DNA from: Flavobacterium poyangense
GTDB taxonomy: Bacteria > Bacteroidota > Bacteroidia > Flavobacteriales > Flavobacteriaceae
Length of the DNA: 64,000 nt
Assembly: GCF_011751075.1 (NCBI RefSeq)
Contig: NZ_JAALLN010000022.1
Span: 1 to 64,000 of the forward strand
Reading direction: 5' to 3'
Made by a program: the position numbers and the translations under genes. Each line of letters begins with the position of its first letter. The stretch's first letter is position 1. Positions 53,264 to 62,464 of the stretch are shown piece by piece. Below the pieces are notes generated by a model that did no database searches, was not told the origin of the DNA, and saw only the letters and a list, made by a program, of their open reading frames with translations.

Positions 53264-54643
53264 ATGTCAAACATTGAAAATGCAGTTCGTTTAGAGAGAG
53301 GGAATCCGGTTATTCCGATGGTGATTTTAACCTTGTTGTTTTTTATTCTGGGTTTTGTTACCTGGCTTAACGGACCTTTAATTCCATTTTTCGAATTGGC
53401 CTGTGAGTTGTCTTCTTCACAAGCTTATTTTGTGACTTTTGCTTTTTATATTGCCTATTTTGTTATGGCAGTTCCATCCTCCTGGATTATCGAGAAAGTA
53501 GGATATAAAAATGGTATATCTTTAGGATTAATGATTATTGCTGCCGGTGCGTTTATGTTCTATCCTGCTGCATCAAGCCGTACTTTTTTGTTATTTTTGA
53601 TTGCATTGTTTGTAATGGGAACCGGTTTAGCTGTTTTGCAGACTGCTGCAAATCCGTATGTGGTTGTTATTGGTCCGCGTGAGAGTGCTGCGGCTAGAAT
53701 TAGTGTGCTTGGAATTGCAAACAAACTGGCCGGATTTGTGGCCCCACTTGTATTAACGGCTTTAGTTTTGTCCAACATGCAGGACTTTACTGCCGACAAG
53801 ATTGCCTTGCTGGACGAAGCATCTAAAACAACAGCCTTAAACGCTCTTGCTTTACAATTACAAAGACCTTATCTTTATATGGGGTTGATCATTACGATTT
53901 TAGCCTTATTGGTTAAGTTTTCTCCGCTTCCGGAAATTGATTTGGATGAAGAAGGAAATGTAACAAATTTGAGTGTTTTTAAGCAAATAAAAAACGCATT
54001 CAGATACCCGCAATTGGTTTTAGGAGTTGTAACTTTGATGCTTTACATATCCGCAGAAGTTTTGGCCGGTGATTCGATTGGAGGTTTTGGAAAACAATTA
54101 GGAGTTTATGGCGAGGAAGGAAACTTTTATTTGAAATTAACATCATTCACCATGTCATTTATGGTAGTGGGGTATGTATTGGGAATTACATTAATTCCAA
54201 AATATCTTTCGCAGGTTACGGCTTTAAAAGCTTCGGGTCTTTTAGGTTTAATTTTGGTTTTAGCAATTGTGCTGATCTCGCCAAAGTTGATGATTCAGTT
54301 GCCTGGAATTCCAAATTTACCGGTTGTAATCCTTTTGGTGTCGATGCTGGGTCTGGCCAATGCACTTTGCTGGCCTGCAATCTGGCCAATGGCATTACAG
54401 GATTTAGGAGGATATACTAAAATTGCGAGTGCAATTTTGATCATGGGGATTATTGGCGGTGCCATTTTCCCATTGTTTTATGGAATGATTGTGGAGTATG
54501 TAAATACATCAAATATTGAAAACGGAACGGAATTAACTTCAAAAAGCGGTAATCAGATTGCTTATTTAATGTTATTGCCATCGTATATAATGATTCTTTT
54601 TTATGCTGTAAAAGGGTATAAATACAGAAGATGGAAGGTTTAG
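53264..54643 (+). CDS. Sugar MFS transporter, FucP/NagP-like
   Basis: A 459-residue inner-membrane transporter with about twelve hydrophobic helices. The N-terminal TLLFFILGFVTWLNGPLIPFF and the segment GTGLAVLQTAANPYVVVIGP are hallmarks of the FucP/GluP/NagP sugar:H+ symporter branch of the MFS. In many Bacteroidota and Alteromonadales, NagP-type members carry N-acetylglucosamine. Its place between a sugar kinase module and nagB supports uptake of a free amino sugar (or fucose/galactose-like sugar). A separate promoter may lie at 53,145. Confidence 0.9.
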   Translation: MSNIENAVRLERGNPVIPMVILTLLFFILGFVTWLNGPLIPFFELACELSSSQAYFVTFAFYIAYFVMAVPSSWIIEKVGYKNGISLGLMIIAAGAFMFYPAASSRTFLLFLIALFVMGTGLAVLQTAANPYVVVIGPRESAAARISVLGIANKLAGFVAPLVLTALVLSNMQDFTADKIALLDEASKTTALNALALQLQRPYLYMGLIITILALLVKFSPLPEIDLDEEGNVTNLSVFKQIKNAFRYPQLVLGVVTLMLYISAEVLAGDSIGGFGKQLGVYGEEGNFYLKLTSFTMSFMVVGYVLGITLIPKYLSQVTALKASGLLGLILVLAIVLISPKLMIQLPGIPNLPVVILLVSMLGLANALCWPAIWPMALQDLGGYTKIASAILIMGIIGGAIFPLFYGMIVEYVNTSNIENGTELTSKSGNQIAYLMLLPSYIMILFYAVKGYKYRRWKV

Positions 54644-54670
54644 AGTCAGGAATAAAAAAATAGATATATC

Positions 54671-56599
54671 ATGTTAAAAAGTAAAATAGACAAAGCAACA
54701 GGCTTCGAAAAACGATTTGAAAACATCAATACGGTAGTTTTTGAAAATTCTAATGAAGCTTCTAAAGAGGTTGCTCAGGAAATTGCAGCTTTAATTCAAT
54801 CAAAACAAAAAGAAAATAAACCTTGTATTCTAGGTTTGGCAACAGGTTCTTCTCCAAAAGGATTGTATGCAGAGTTGGTACGTCTTCACAAAGAAGAAGG
54901 TTTGAGTTTCAAAAACGTAATCAGTTTTAATTTGGATGAATATTATCCGATGGAACCAAATTCTATCAACAGTTATGTTCGTTTTATGAAAGAATTGCTG
55001 TTTGACCATGTCGATATTTTACCTGAAAACTACCACGTTCCGGATGGTCTTTTGACCAAAGAGCAAATCGCGGATTACTGCCATGATTACGAAGCTAAAA
55101 TTGAAGCTTTAGGCGGAATCGATTTGCAGATTCTTGGAATTGGAGGAAACGGACATATTGGTTTTAATGAATCCGGTTCGCTTCAAAACTCTAAAACACG
55201 TTTGGTGGCTTTAGATCATATTACCAGAGTTGCAGCAAGTAAAGATTTTTTTGGATTGAGCAACACACCAAGAACGGCAATCACGCTTGGAGTTAAAAAA
55301 ATCATGGAAGCGAAACAGGTTATTTTATTGGCTTGGGGAGAAGGAAAATCAAATATTGTAAAGAAATCAGTAGAGGATGAAGTTACGAATCGCGTTCCGG
55401 CTTCCTTTTTACAGGAGCATAATAACGCAGTTTTTGTTTTAGACAAAGAAGCTTCTTCTAAATTAACCCGAATCAACAAACCGTGGTTGGTTGAAAAAGT
55501 AATCTGGAGTGATAAATTAATTCGTAAAGCGGTTTTAGGATTAGCATTAGATCTTAAAAAACCAATTTTAATGCTTACCGATGCCGATTATATCGAAAAT
55601 GGTATGAGTGATTTATTGGCAGATTCAGGTCCGGCTTACGATATTAACATTAAGATATTTAATAAATTACAAAATACCATTACAGGATGGCCGGGAGGAA
55701 AACCCAATGCAGATGATGTTAACCGTCCTGAAAGAGCAGAACCGACTAAAAAACGTGTATTGATTTTTAGCCCGCATCCGGATGATGATATTATCAGTAT
55801 GGGAGGAACATTTATGCGTTTGCAAGAGCAAGGACATGAGGTTCATGTAGCGTACCAAACTTCCGGAAACATTGCAGTGGCAGATGATGAAGCGTTGCGT
55901 TTTGCAAGATTCGTAATCGATTACAATGAGAAATTTGGAATCAAAAGCCCGGAAGCTGATGCGATTTACGAAAAAGCAATTGCATTTTTAAGCAATAAAA
56001 AGAACAGTGAAATTGACATCCCTGAAGTTCGTTACATCAAAGGACTAATCAGAAAAGGAGAGGCGAGAGCAACAAGTCACTTCGTTGGTTTGACAGACGA
56101 CCAGATTCATTTTATGGAACTTCCGTTTTATGAAACCGGTACAATCGAGAAAAAACCAATCGGAAAAGAAGACATTCAGCTGACAATGGATTTAATTGAA
56201 AAAATTAAACCACATCAGATATATGCTGCAGGAGACTTAGCAGATCCACACGGAACCCATAAAGTATGTTTAGATGCTATTTTTGAAGCCGTGAAAGCCT
56301 TAAAACCAAAATCATTTATGGATGACTGTTGGTTATGGTTGTACCGTGGTGCTTGGCAAGAATGGGGAATCGACGAAGTGGAGATGGCAGTGCCAATGAG
56401 TCCGGATCAGGTTTTGGCAAAACGTCATGGAATCTTCAAACACCAATCTCAAAAAGATGGTGTTGTATTTCAGGGAACTGATGCCAGAGAATTTTGGCAG
56501 AGAGCCGAAGACAGAAACCACGAAACAGCAGCTTTGTATCAGCAATTAGGTTTAGCGACTTATGCGGCTATGGAAGCTTTCGTGAGATGGCATTACTAG
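54671..56599 (+). CDS. nagB: Glucosamine-6-phosphate deaminase fused to a LmbE/PIG-L deacetylase domain
   Basis: A 642-residue bifunctional-looking enzyme. The N-terminal NagB domain (about 20-285) has LGLATGSSPKGLY (about 53), SFNLDEYYPM with the catalytic Asp (about 85-95) and LGIGGNGHIGFNESG (about 155-170); it deaminates and isomerises glucosamine-6-phosphate to fructose-6-phosphate. Residues about 360-640 are LmbE-like, with zinc motif SPHPDDD (about 367) and DPHGTHK (about 525). The fused domain may remove the N-acetyl group, making the protein a one-chain GlcNAc-6-P to Fru-6-P enzyme, but this is inference. Such fusions are known in Bacteroidota. It is the last gene of the operon. Confidence 0.93.
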   Translation: MLKSKIDKATGFEKRFENINTVVFENSNEASKEVAQEIAALIQSKQKENKPCILGLATGSSPKGLYAELVRLHKEEGLSFKNVISFNLDEYYPMEPNSINSYVRFMKELLFDHVDILPENYHVPDGLLTKEQIADYCHDYEAKIEALGGIDLQILGIGGNGHIGFNESGSLQNSKTRLVALDHITRVAASKDFFGLSNTPRTAITLGVKKIMEAKQVILLAWGEGKSNIVKKSVEDEVTNRVPASFLQEHNNAVFVLDKEASSKLTRINKPWLVEKVIWSDKLIRKAVLGLALDLKKPILMLTDADYIENGMSDLLADSGPAYDINIKIFNKLQNTITGWPGGKPNADDVNRPERAEPTKKRVLIFSPHPDDDIISMGGTFMRLQEQGHEVHVAYQTSGNIAVADDEALRFARFVIDYNEKFGIKSPEADAIYEKAIAFLSNKKNSEIDIPEVRYIKGLIRKGEARATSHFVGLTDDQIHFMELPFYETGTIEKKPIGKEDIQLTMDLIEKIKPHQIYAAGDLADPHGTHKVCLDAIFEAVKALKPKSFMDDCWLWLYRGAWQEWGIDEVEMAVPMSPDQVLAKRHGIFKHQSQKDGVVFQGTDAREFWQRAEDRNHETAALYQQLGLATYAAMEAFVRWHY

Positions 56600-56611
56600 T
56601 TTGATAGAAAG

Positions 56612-56812
56612 TTAGCCACGAATTGCACGAATTTCCACGAATTGATTTTTGAAAAGTTGGTGCGGAAATTTTGCCACAGATTAAAGGATTAGAGTGATTT
56701 CTATAAAAAAGAAATTAGTGCCAATTCGTGTAATTTGCGGCTAAAAAAAAATCTGTGCAAATCTTTTAATCTGTGGCAGAAAAAGCATGAAAAACTTTTA
56801 ATCTGTGGCTAA
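56612..56812. repeat. Nested inverted repeats, gccacgaatt and gccacagattaaagg families
   Basis: The sequence ttagccacgaattgcacgaatt (from about 56,612) pairs with aattcgtgtaatttgcggct (56,723-56,742). The sequence gccacagattaaaggatt (56,673-56,690) pairs with aatcttttaatctgtggc (56,760-56,777), and another atctgtggct copy is at about 56,801-56,810. It is the same family as 11,858-12,066. The gap 56,600-56,904 holds this element and the next terminator. Confidence 0.78.
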
Positions 56813-56849
56813 AAAATAAAAAAATAAGAATAGCTTTGCGCTACAATAG

Positions 56850-56899
56850 AAGCAAGAGAGAGAATAGGTCTATGTTCTTTTCTCTTGCTTTTTTTTCTT
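56850..56899 (+). terminator. Terminator of the nagB operon
   Basis: The stem agcaagagag... / ...ttttctcttgct has a bulged middle and is followed by a run of eight T. It ends six bases before the DUF3820 start, so it may also act in that gene's leader. Confidence 0.7.
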
Positions 56900-56904
56900 A
56901 AAAA

Positions 56905-57141
56905 ATGGAATCAGATAAAAAACTCCTCATAAAACTTGCTCATACCAAAATGCCTTTCGGGAAATACGAAGGACGTTACTTAATAGATTTACCTGAATAT
57001 TATGTCGTTTGGTATCACAATAAAGGATTTCCAAAAGGCGAATTAGGGCAGCAATTACAACTGATCTACGAATTAAAACTAAACGGATTGGAAGAATTAA
57101 TCCGAAATATTAAAAAGCAGTATCCTAAGCCTTTAAAGTAG
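56905..57141 (+). CDS. DUF3820 family small protein
   Basis: A 78-residue protein with the compact DUF3820 pattern: KMPFGKYEGRYLIDLPEYYV, then WYHNKGFPKGELGQQL. The family is widespread, has no assigned function, and is sometimes fused to exonuclease or helicase domains. No signal peptide is present. It lies between the nagB terminator and pyrG and is probably expressed alone. Confidence 0.85.
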   Translation: MESDKKLLIKLAHTKMPFGKYEGRYLIDLPEYYVVWYHNKGFPKGELGQQLQLIYELKLNGLEELIRNIKKQYPKPLK

Positions 57142-57292
57142 TAGAAATGTTTGTTTAGTTTTCTTATTGCTATAAAATTAGAAAGGAATAAATAGAATAC
57201 TCAAAAAGAACTTGGTTTGCTGGCTAAAATTAAAGATTAAAGAAAGAAGTAAACGATCTGTTTATAAATTTGCAAATTATCTCACTGGCTAT

Positions 57293-57325
57293 TTGATAAA
57301 ATGTCCAATTAAATTTGTACTTTTG
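57293..57325 (+). promoter_or_regulatory. pyrG promoter
   Basis: TTG at 57,293-57,295, a 22-bp spacer and TACTTTTG at 57,318-57,325 match the Bacteroidota consensus. It lies inside the longer open frame upstream of pyrG and supports the later ATG at 57,365. Confidence 0.7.
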
Positions 57326-57364
57326 CCAAGTTTTTTACACAACTACAATACAAACAACAACAGA

Positions 57365-58978
57365 ATGAATCAGACAAAATATATTTTTGTTACAGGTGGT
57401 GTGACTTCATCTTTAGGAAAAGGAATTATCGCGGCATCTTTGGCAAAATTGTTACAAGGGAGAGGGTATCGTACAACAATTCAGAAATTTGATCCGTATA
57501 TAAATGTGGATCCTGGTACGTTAAATCCATATGAGCATGGGGAATGTTATGTGACTGATGATGGTGCTGAAACGGATTTGGATTTAGGTCATTACGAGCG
57601 TTTTCTTAATGTTCCTACTTCTCAGGCGAATAATGTTACTACAGGAAGAGTATATCTTTCGGTTATCGAAAAAGAAAGAAGAGGAGAATTTTTAGGGAAA
57701 ACAGTTCAGGTTGTTCCTCATATTACCAACGAAATCAAAGACAGAATGCAATTACTGGGTAAATCCGGTGATTATGATATTGTGATTACTGAAATTGGTG
57801 GAACCGTTGGTGATATCGAATCGTTACCTTATATAGAGTCTGTTCGTCAGTTGGTTTGGGAATTAGGTGAAAATAACGGAATCGTGATTCATTTAACATT
57901 AGTTCCATTTTTAGCTGCTGCAGGGGAGTTAAAAACAAAACCGACTCAACACTCGGTAAAAACGTTAATGGAAAGCGGTATCAAAGCAGATATCCTGGTT
58001 TGTAGAACAGAGCACGAATTGTCTCAGGAATTACGTCAGAAACTGGCTTTGTTTTGTAATGTGAAGAAAGAAGCGGTTATTCAGTCAATTGATGCTTCAA
58101 CGATATACGAAGTTCCTAATTTGATGCTTGAAGAAGGATTAGATGTAGTGGCTTTGAAAAAATTAGATTTACCTAAAAAAGCATTGCCGGATCTTAAAAC
58201 CTGGAATACTTTTTTACGCAGATTAAAAAATCCAAAACATACGGTTAATATCGGTTTGGTTGGAAAATATGTAGAAATGCAGGATTGTTACAAATCTATT
58301 TTAGAGGCGTTCATTCATGCCGGTGCTGCTAATGAAACCAAAGTTAATGTAATTTCTATTCACTCAGAGCACATTAATGCGGACAATATCGTAGAGAAAT
58401 TGAGTGGTCTTGACGGAGTTTTAGTTGCTCCGGGCTTTGGAGAAAGAGGTATTGAAGGAAAAATTGAAGCAGTTCGTTACGTACGTGAAAATAATATTCC
58501 GTTTTTCGGAATTTGTTTAGGAATGCAAATGTCTGTGATCGAATATTCAAGAAATATTTTAGGATATAAAGAAGCAAATTCGACAGAGATGAACGATAAA
58601 ACGGCACATCCTGTTGTAGATTTAATGGAAGAGCAAAAAACAATTACAGATAAAGGTGGAACAATGCGTTTGGGAGCCTGGAAATGTGATATTAAACCGG
58701 ATACTTTAGCGTATAAAATTTACGGTCAAAAAACGATTTCAGAGCGTCACCGTCACCGTTATGAGTACAATAATAAGTATGCTGACGAATTGCAAAAAGC
58801 TGGTTTAGTTGCTTCAGGAGTTAATCCGGATACTGGTTTAGTAGAGATTGTGGAACTTGAAAATCATCCGTTTTTTATTGGAGTACAATACCACCCGGAA
58901 TATAAAAGTACAGTAGCCAACCCACATCCGATTTTCGTAAACTTTGTGGCTGCAGCAGTAAATTCGCGTAAAAAATAA
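57365..58978 (+). CDS. pyrG: CTP synthase
   Basis: Makes CTP from UTP, ATP and glutamine in the cytoplasm. Start at ATG 57,365 gives 537 residues, the normal length, beginning MNQTKYIFVTGGVTSSLGKG; the open frame reaches 51 codons further upstream but those contain the promoter. The synthase domain (about 1-265) has the P-loop and YINVDPGTLNPYEHGE. The glutaminase domain (about 290-535) has nucleophile Cys in FFGICLGMQMS and the His/Glu of QYHPEYKS. It is followed by yidC after 81 bp, probably one transcript. Confidence 0.97.
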   Translation: MNQTKYIFVTGGVTSSLGKGIIAASLAKLLQGRGYRTTIQKFDPYINVDPGTLNPYEHGECYVTDDGAETDLDLGHYERFLNVPTSQANNVTTGRVYLSVIEKERRGEFLGKTVQVVPHITNEIKDRMQLLGKSGDYDIVITEIGGTVGDIESLPYIESVRQLVWELGENNGIVIHLTLVPFLAAAGELKTKPTQHSVKTLMESGIKADILVCRTEHELSQELRQKLALFCNVKKEAVIQSIDASTIYEVPNLMLEEGLDVVALKKLDLPKKALPDLKTWNTFLRRLKNPKHTVNIGLVGKYVEMQDCYKSILEAFIHAGAANETKVNVISIHSEHINADNIVEKLSGLDGVLVAPGFGERGIEGKIEAVRYVRENNIPFFGICLGMQMSVIEYSRNILGYKEANSTEMNDKTAHPVVDLMEEQKTITDKGGTMRLGAWKCDIKPDTLAYKIYGQKTISERHRHRYEYNNKYADELQKAGLVASGVNPDTGLVEIVELENHPFFIGVQYHPEYKSTVANPHPIFVNFVAAAVNSRKK

Positions 58979-59059
58979 TAATGAATAAGCTAAAAGAATG
59001 TAACTTTTGAGTGCTACTCATGACTAACACTCTTTAACGAATAACTTTTTTAAATTATA

Positions 59060-60970
59060 ATGGAAGAAAAAAAACTTGACCTTAATTCAATCATTGGTTT
59101 TGTATTGATATTTGGAATTTTGATTTGGATTATGTACCAAAATCAACCTTCTGATAAGGAAATTGCTGCTGAAAAAGCCAAGAAAGAATTAGTGGCTAAA
59201 CAAGAAGCTCAGGCTAAGGCTGATAAAACTAAAACAACGGCTCTGCCGGTTGCAACAGCAACACCGGGTGACACAGTTCAGTTAGCACAATTGCAAAAAA
59301 CTTTAGGTGGTTTTGCTTACTCGGCAACACTTCCTTCTGCAAAAGAATCTTTTACTACAATTGAAAACGAAAAGTTAAAACTAAAGATCGCTAATAAAGG
59401 TGGTTATATAGTAGAAGCAACTCTTAAAGGATTTGAAAGATTTAAAAAAGATTCAAAACAATTAGTTGAATTGATCAAAGACAATAATTCTAATTTAAAC
59501 ATTCAGTTACAAACAGCAGATAACAGAACTTTAAATTCTAAAGATTTGTTTTTTGAGCCAACATTGGCTAAAGTTGGAGCAGATCAGGTTTTAACAATGC
59601 GTTTGAAAGCCGGTGCTAACGAATTTTTAGAGTATAAATATATCTTAAAACCAAATGATTATTTAGTTGGTTTTGATGTTCGTTCACAAGGATTAAACAA
59701 AGTTTTAAATTCGGCTAAACCATTAGATTTACAATGGGATTTAAAAACATACAGAAACGAAAAAAGTGTTTCTTATGAGAACCGTTATGCTGAAATTTAT
59801 TATGAGCATGAAGACGGTAAAATAAACTACGCCGGTTTAGGAAAACACGAAGAAGAAACAGTTGAAAAGGTTAGTTTTATTGCTTACAAACAACATTTCT
59901 TTACCTCTATTTTAGTGACTGATAAACCTTTTTCAGTATCTAAATTAGAATCAATTAATTTGGTGAACGATGAGAAAATTGATACCGTTTTCACTAAACA
60001 GTTTAAAGCAAATGTTCCTTTAGCTTTTTCAAATGGTGAAATCGATTATAAAATGCAATGGTATTTTGGACCTGCAGATTATAAAATTTTGAAATCGTAT
60101 GATAAAAACTTCCAGAAAATTATTCCATTAGGTTGGGGTATTTTTGGTTGGATTAACAGATTGATTTTTATTCCATTATTCGGATTCTTGAGTTCAACTA
60201 TTGGATTGTCATTAGGAATCGCGATTATTATTTTTACAATTATTATCAAATTGGCCATGTCGCCAATTACCTATAAGTCATTCCTGTCTCAGGCGAAAAT
60301 GAAAGTATTACGTCCGGAGATTACAGAATTGGGAGAAAAATTTAAAAAAGACCCAATGAAGAAACAACAGGAAACAATGAAATTATACAATAAAGCAGGA
60401 GTAAATCCAATGGCAGGTTGTATCCCGGCATTGATTCAGTTGCCGTTTATGTATGCTTCATTCCAGTTTTTCCCATCGGCTTTTGAGTTAAGACAAAAAG
60501 GTTTCCTTTGGGCTGATGATTTATCTTCATTTGATTCAATTGCAAAATTGCCGTTTAATATTCCGTTGTATGGAGACCATATCAGTTTGTTTCCGATTTT
60601 GGCTGCAATTGCGATTTTCTTTTACATGAAAATGACTTCAGGAGATCAACAAATGGCAGCTCCTCAACAAGAAGGTATGCCGGATATGGCTAAAATGATG
60701 AAAATCATGATTTACGTTTCTCCGTTAATGATGTTAATTTTCTTCAACAGTTATGGTGCAGGATTGAGTTTGTATAACTTTATCTCTAACTTAATTACAA
60801 TTGGAATTATGTTTGTAATCAAGAATTATATTGTTGATAGCGATAAAATTCATGCTCAGATTCAGGAGAACAAATTGAAAGAGCCTAAAAAACAAAGCAA
60901 ATTTCAGCAACGTCTTCAGGAAATGATGGAGCAACAGGAAGCTGCGAAAGCTCAGAATAAAAAGAAATAA
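59060..60970 (+). CDS. yidC: Membrane protein insertase YidC
   Basis: A 636-residue inner-membrane insertase. The N-terminal membrane anchor (IIGFVLIFGILIWIMYQNQP, about 10-29) is followed by a charged linker and a periplasmic beta-domain (about 90-350). The conserved C-terminal 5-helix core (about 365-605) starts near FGWINRLIFIPLFGFLSS and contains MSPITYKSFLSQAKMKVL with the hydrophilic coiled-coil region and PALIQLPFMYASFQFFP. The tail is Lys/Gln-rich, as in other Bacteroidota. Gene order pyrG-yidC is usual in flavobacteria. Confidence 0.97.
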   Translation: MEEKKLDLNSIIGFVLIFGILIWIMYQNQPSDKEIAAEKAKKELVAKQEAQAKADKTKTTALPVATATPGDTVQLAQLQKTLGGFAYSATLPSAKESFTTIENEKLKLKIANKGGYIVEATLKGFERFKKDSKQLVELIKDNNSNLNIQLQTADNRTLNSKDLFFEPTLAKVGADQVLTMRLKAGANEFLEYKYILKPNDYLVGFDVRSQGLNKVLNSAKPLDLQWDLKTYRNEKSVSYENRYAEIYYEHEDGKINYAGLGKHEEETVEKVSFIAYKQHFFTSILVTDKPFSVSKLESINLVNDEKIDTVFTKQFKANVPLAFSNGEIDYKMQWYFGPADYKILKSYDKNFQKIIPLGWGIFGWINRLIFIPLFGFLSSTIGLSLGIAIIIFTIIIKLAMSPITYKSFLSQAKMKVLRPEITELGEKFKKDPMKKQQETMKLYNKAGVNPMAGCIPALIQLPFMYASFQFFPSAFELRQKGFLWADDLSSFDSIAKLPFNIPLYGDHISLFPILAAIAIFFYMKMTSGDQQMAAPQQEGMPDMAKMMKIMIYVSPLMMLIFFNSYGAGLSLYNFISNLITIGIMFVIKNYIVDSDKIHAQIQENKLKEPKKQSKFQQRLQEMMEQQEAAKAQNKKK

Positions 60971-60975
60971 GTGTT

Positions 60976-61008
60976 TTAAAAAAATCTCGATTTATCGGGA
61001 TTTTTTTA
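60976..61008 (+). terminator. Terminator of yidC
   Basis: An A/T-flanked stem, aaaaaaatctcga / tcgggattttttt, including one G-T pair, followed by a T run, 6 bp after the yidC stop. Confidence 0.8.
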
Positions 61009-61061
61009 TACCTATGCTATACTTTATAAAATGTAATTTCGTTAAAGTTTAAAAAAAATAA

Positions 61062-61784
61062 ATGATGATTTTAAGAAAAATAGTGTGTGCCCTGGCATTA
61101 GTAAATGTTTTTGCAATAAATGCTCAAACCGAGTTTAACAAGCTGGATGCCAACGGTAAAAAAGACGGTCTGTGGAAAGGGATTTATGAAGTTTCTAAAC
61201 GTCCGAGATACGAAGGAACATTTAGCCACGGAAAAGAAACAGGAATTTTTAAGTTTTTTGACGATACTAAAAAAGGAGATGTTGTCGCAACTCGTGATTT
61301 TAGTGCCAATGACGGAACTGCTTACACTATTTTTTACGATCAAAAGAAAAATAAAGTAAGTGAAGGAAAAGTAATTGGAAAAAATTACGAAGGAGAATGG
61401 AAGTATTACCATAAAGCTTCGAACGTAGTAATGACTACTGAAAATTATAAAAATGGAAAGCTGGAAGGTCCCAGAGCTATTTTTTATCCAAATGCCAAAG
61501 TAGCCGAAAAAATGACGTATCTGAATGGTCAAAAGGAAGGGGTTTATGAAAAATATGGTCAAAATGGAATTATTTTAGAGAAAAGTACCTATAAGAACAA
61601 CGAATATAACGGAGATGCAGTTTTCTATGATTCTGATGGAGTAGTGGCTTCTGAAGGTAAATTTTTTAAAGGAAAAAAAGCCGGAATGTGGAAGTTTTAC
61701 CTAAAAGGAAAATTGACAAAAGAAGTGAATATGAGTGACCCGAAAAGTAATTATCAGTCCGACGCAAAGCGTAAAATGGAGTAA
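61062..61784 (+). CDS. Secreted MORN-repeat (YwqK-like) protein
   Basis: A 240-residue exported protein; signal peptide ends near residue 20 (FAINAQ). The start could be either of two adjacent ATG codons (61,062 or 61,065). The mature part is a run of MORN-type repeats with the recurring pattern NGKxDGxW / Y.NGKLEGPRAIFYPNAK / KGKKAGMWKFY about every 22-24 residues. Annotated homologues are sometimes called YwqK antitoxin-like, but no toxin is beside it; a surface or periplasmic protein of unknown role is a fairer description. Confidence 0.85.
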   Translation: MMILRKIVCALALVNVFAINAQTEFNKLDANGKKDGLWKGIYEVSKRPRYEGTFSHGKETGIFKFFDDTKKGDVVATRDFSANDGTAYTIFYDQKKNKVSEGKVIGKNYEGEWKYYHKASNVVMTTENYKNGKLEGPRAIFYPNAKVAEKMTYLNGQKEGVYEKYGQNGIILEKSTYKNNEYNGDAVFYDSDGVVASEGKFFKGKKAGMWKFYLKGKLTKEVNMSDPKSNYQSDAKRKME

Positions 61785-61898
61785 TATTTATCGTAGTTCT
61801 TTAAAGATATTCGCCTGGCTTATAAAAATTGAGGACTGAAATAAATAAGATGCTGAAAGAATAAATTGATTAAATTTGATCTATTAATACTACGCTAA

Positions 61899-62456
61899 AT
61901 GGATTTGAACGAGCTTTCAGGAAGATTTTTATTGTTGTTTTTTTCAATTTTGATTCTTTATTTTTTTTCCAACAGAAAAGATAATGAGACCATAAATCCA
62001 TTGATGGTTATTGTTGGACTTTGTACTTTTTCACTTTGTTACTTGTTTACCAAAATTGAAATAGGAGTCGGGATTGGTTTTGGGTTATTTGCTATTTTTT
62101 CTATACTGAGATTTAGAACACAGTCTTTTACTGTAAATGCGATTATCTTTCTTTTTGCGACGATAACACTTTCTATCTTAGACATTATGTACCCCTATGA
62201 AAAAATAGAAATTTTGCTGTTTTTTCAACTGATTATTATTGGTTTCTATATCATTGCTTCGGTTATTGTAAATAAAAAAGCATCTAAATACCTGAATTCT
62301 GTTACACTAAAAATTGTTATGGAAGATGGTTTTGTTTTAGATAATCAGAATATTAGGGAATCGGTCAAGGGTAAAATTAATGTTGAGAATTTTGACTTTA
62401 AAATCATTAACATTAATACGGTTATAAACGAGATTGATCTTTTGGTTTTTTACTAA
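61899..62456 (+). CDS. DUF4956 family membrane protein
   Basis: A 185-residue protein with about four hydrophobic helices in the first 120 residues (VGIGFGLFAIFSILRFRTQSF is the recognisable core of DUF4956), followed by a soluble alpha/beta tail of about 65 residues (TLKIVMEDGFVLDNQNIRES). In other genomes DUF4956 genes often sit beside VTC-type polyphosphate polymerase or CotH genes; none is seen here. A TAAATTTG element at 61,871-61,878 is a possible -7 box. Function unknown. Confidence 0.85.
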   Translation: MDLNELSGRFLLLFFSILILYFFSNRKDNETINPLMVIVGLCTFSLCYLFTKIEIGVGIGFGLFAIFSILRFRTQSFTVNAIIFLFATITLSILDIMYPYEKIEILLFFQLIIIGFYIIASVIVNKKASKYLNSVTLKIVMEDGFVLDNQNIRESVKGKINVENFDFKIININTVINEIDLLVFY

Positions 62457-62464
62457 CTAATTTA

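Noticed and set aside
57212..57364. Longer pyrG reading frame starting 51 codons upstream
   Set aside because: It contains a good promoter, lacks similarity to the CTP synthase N-terminus, and the ATG at 57,365 gives the normal family length.
61098..61562. 154-codon minus-strand frame opposite the MORN protein
   Set aside because: It is antisense to a repeat-containing gene with clear signal peptide and MORN motifs; the frame is a by-product of the repeats.
61062..61784. Toxin-antitoxin module suggested by YwqK-type annotation
   Set aside because: The product has a signal peptide and no toxin-like neighbour; MORN repeats alone do not support an antitoxin role.
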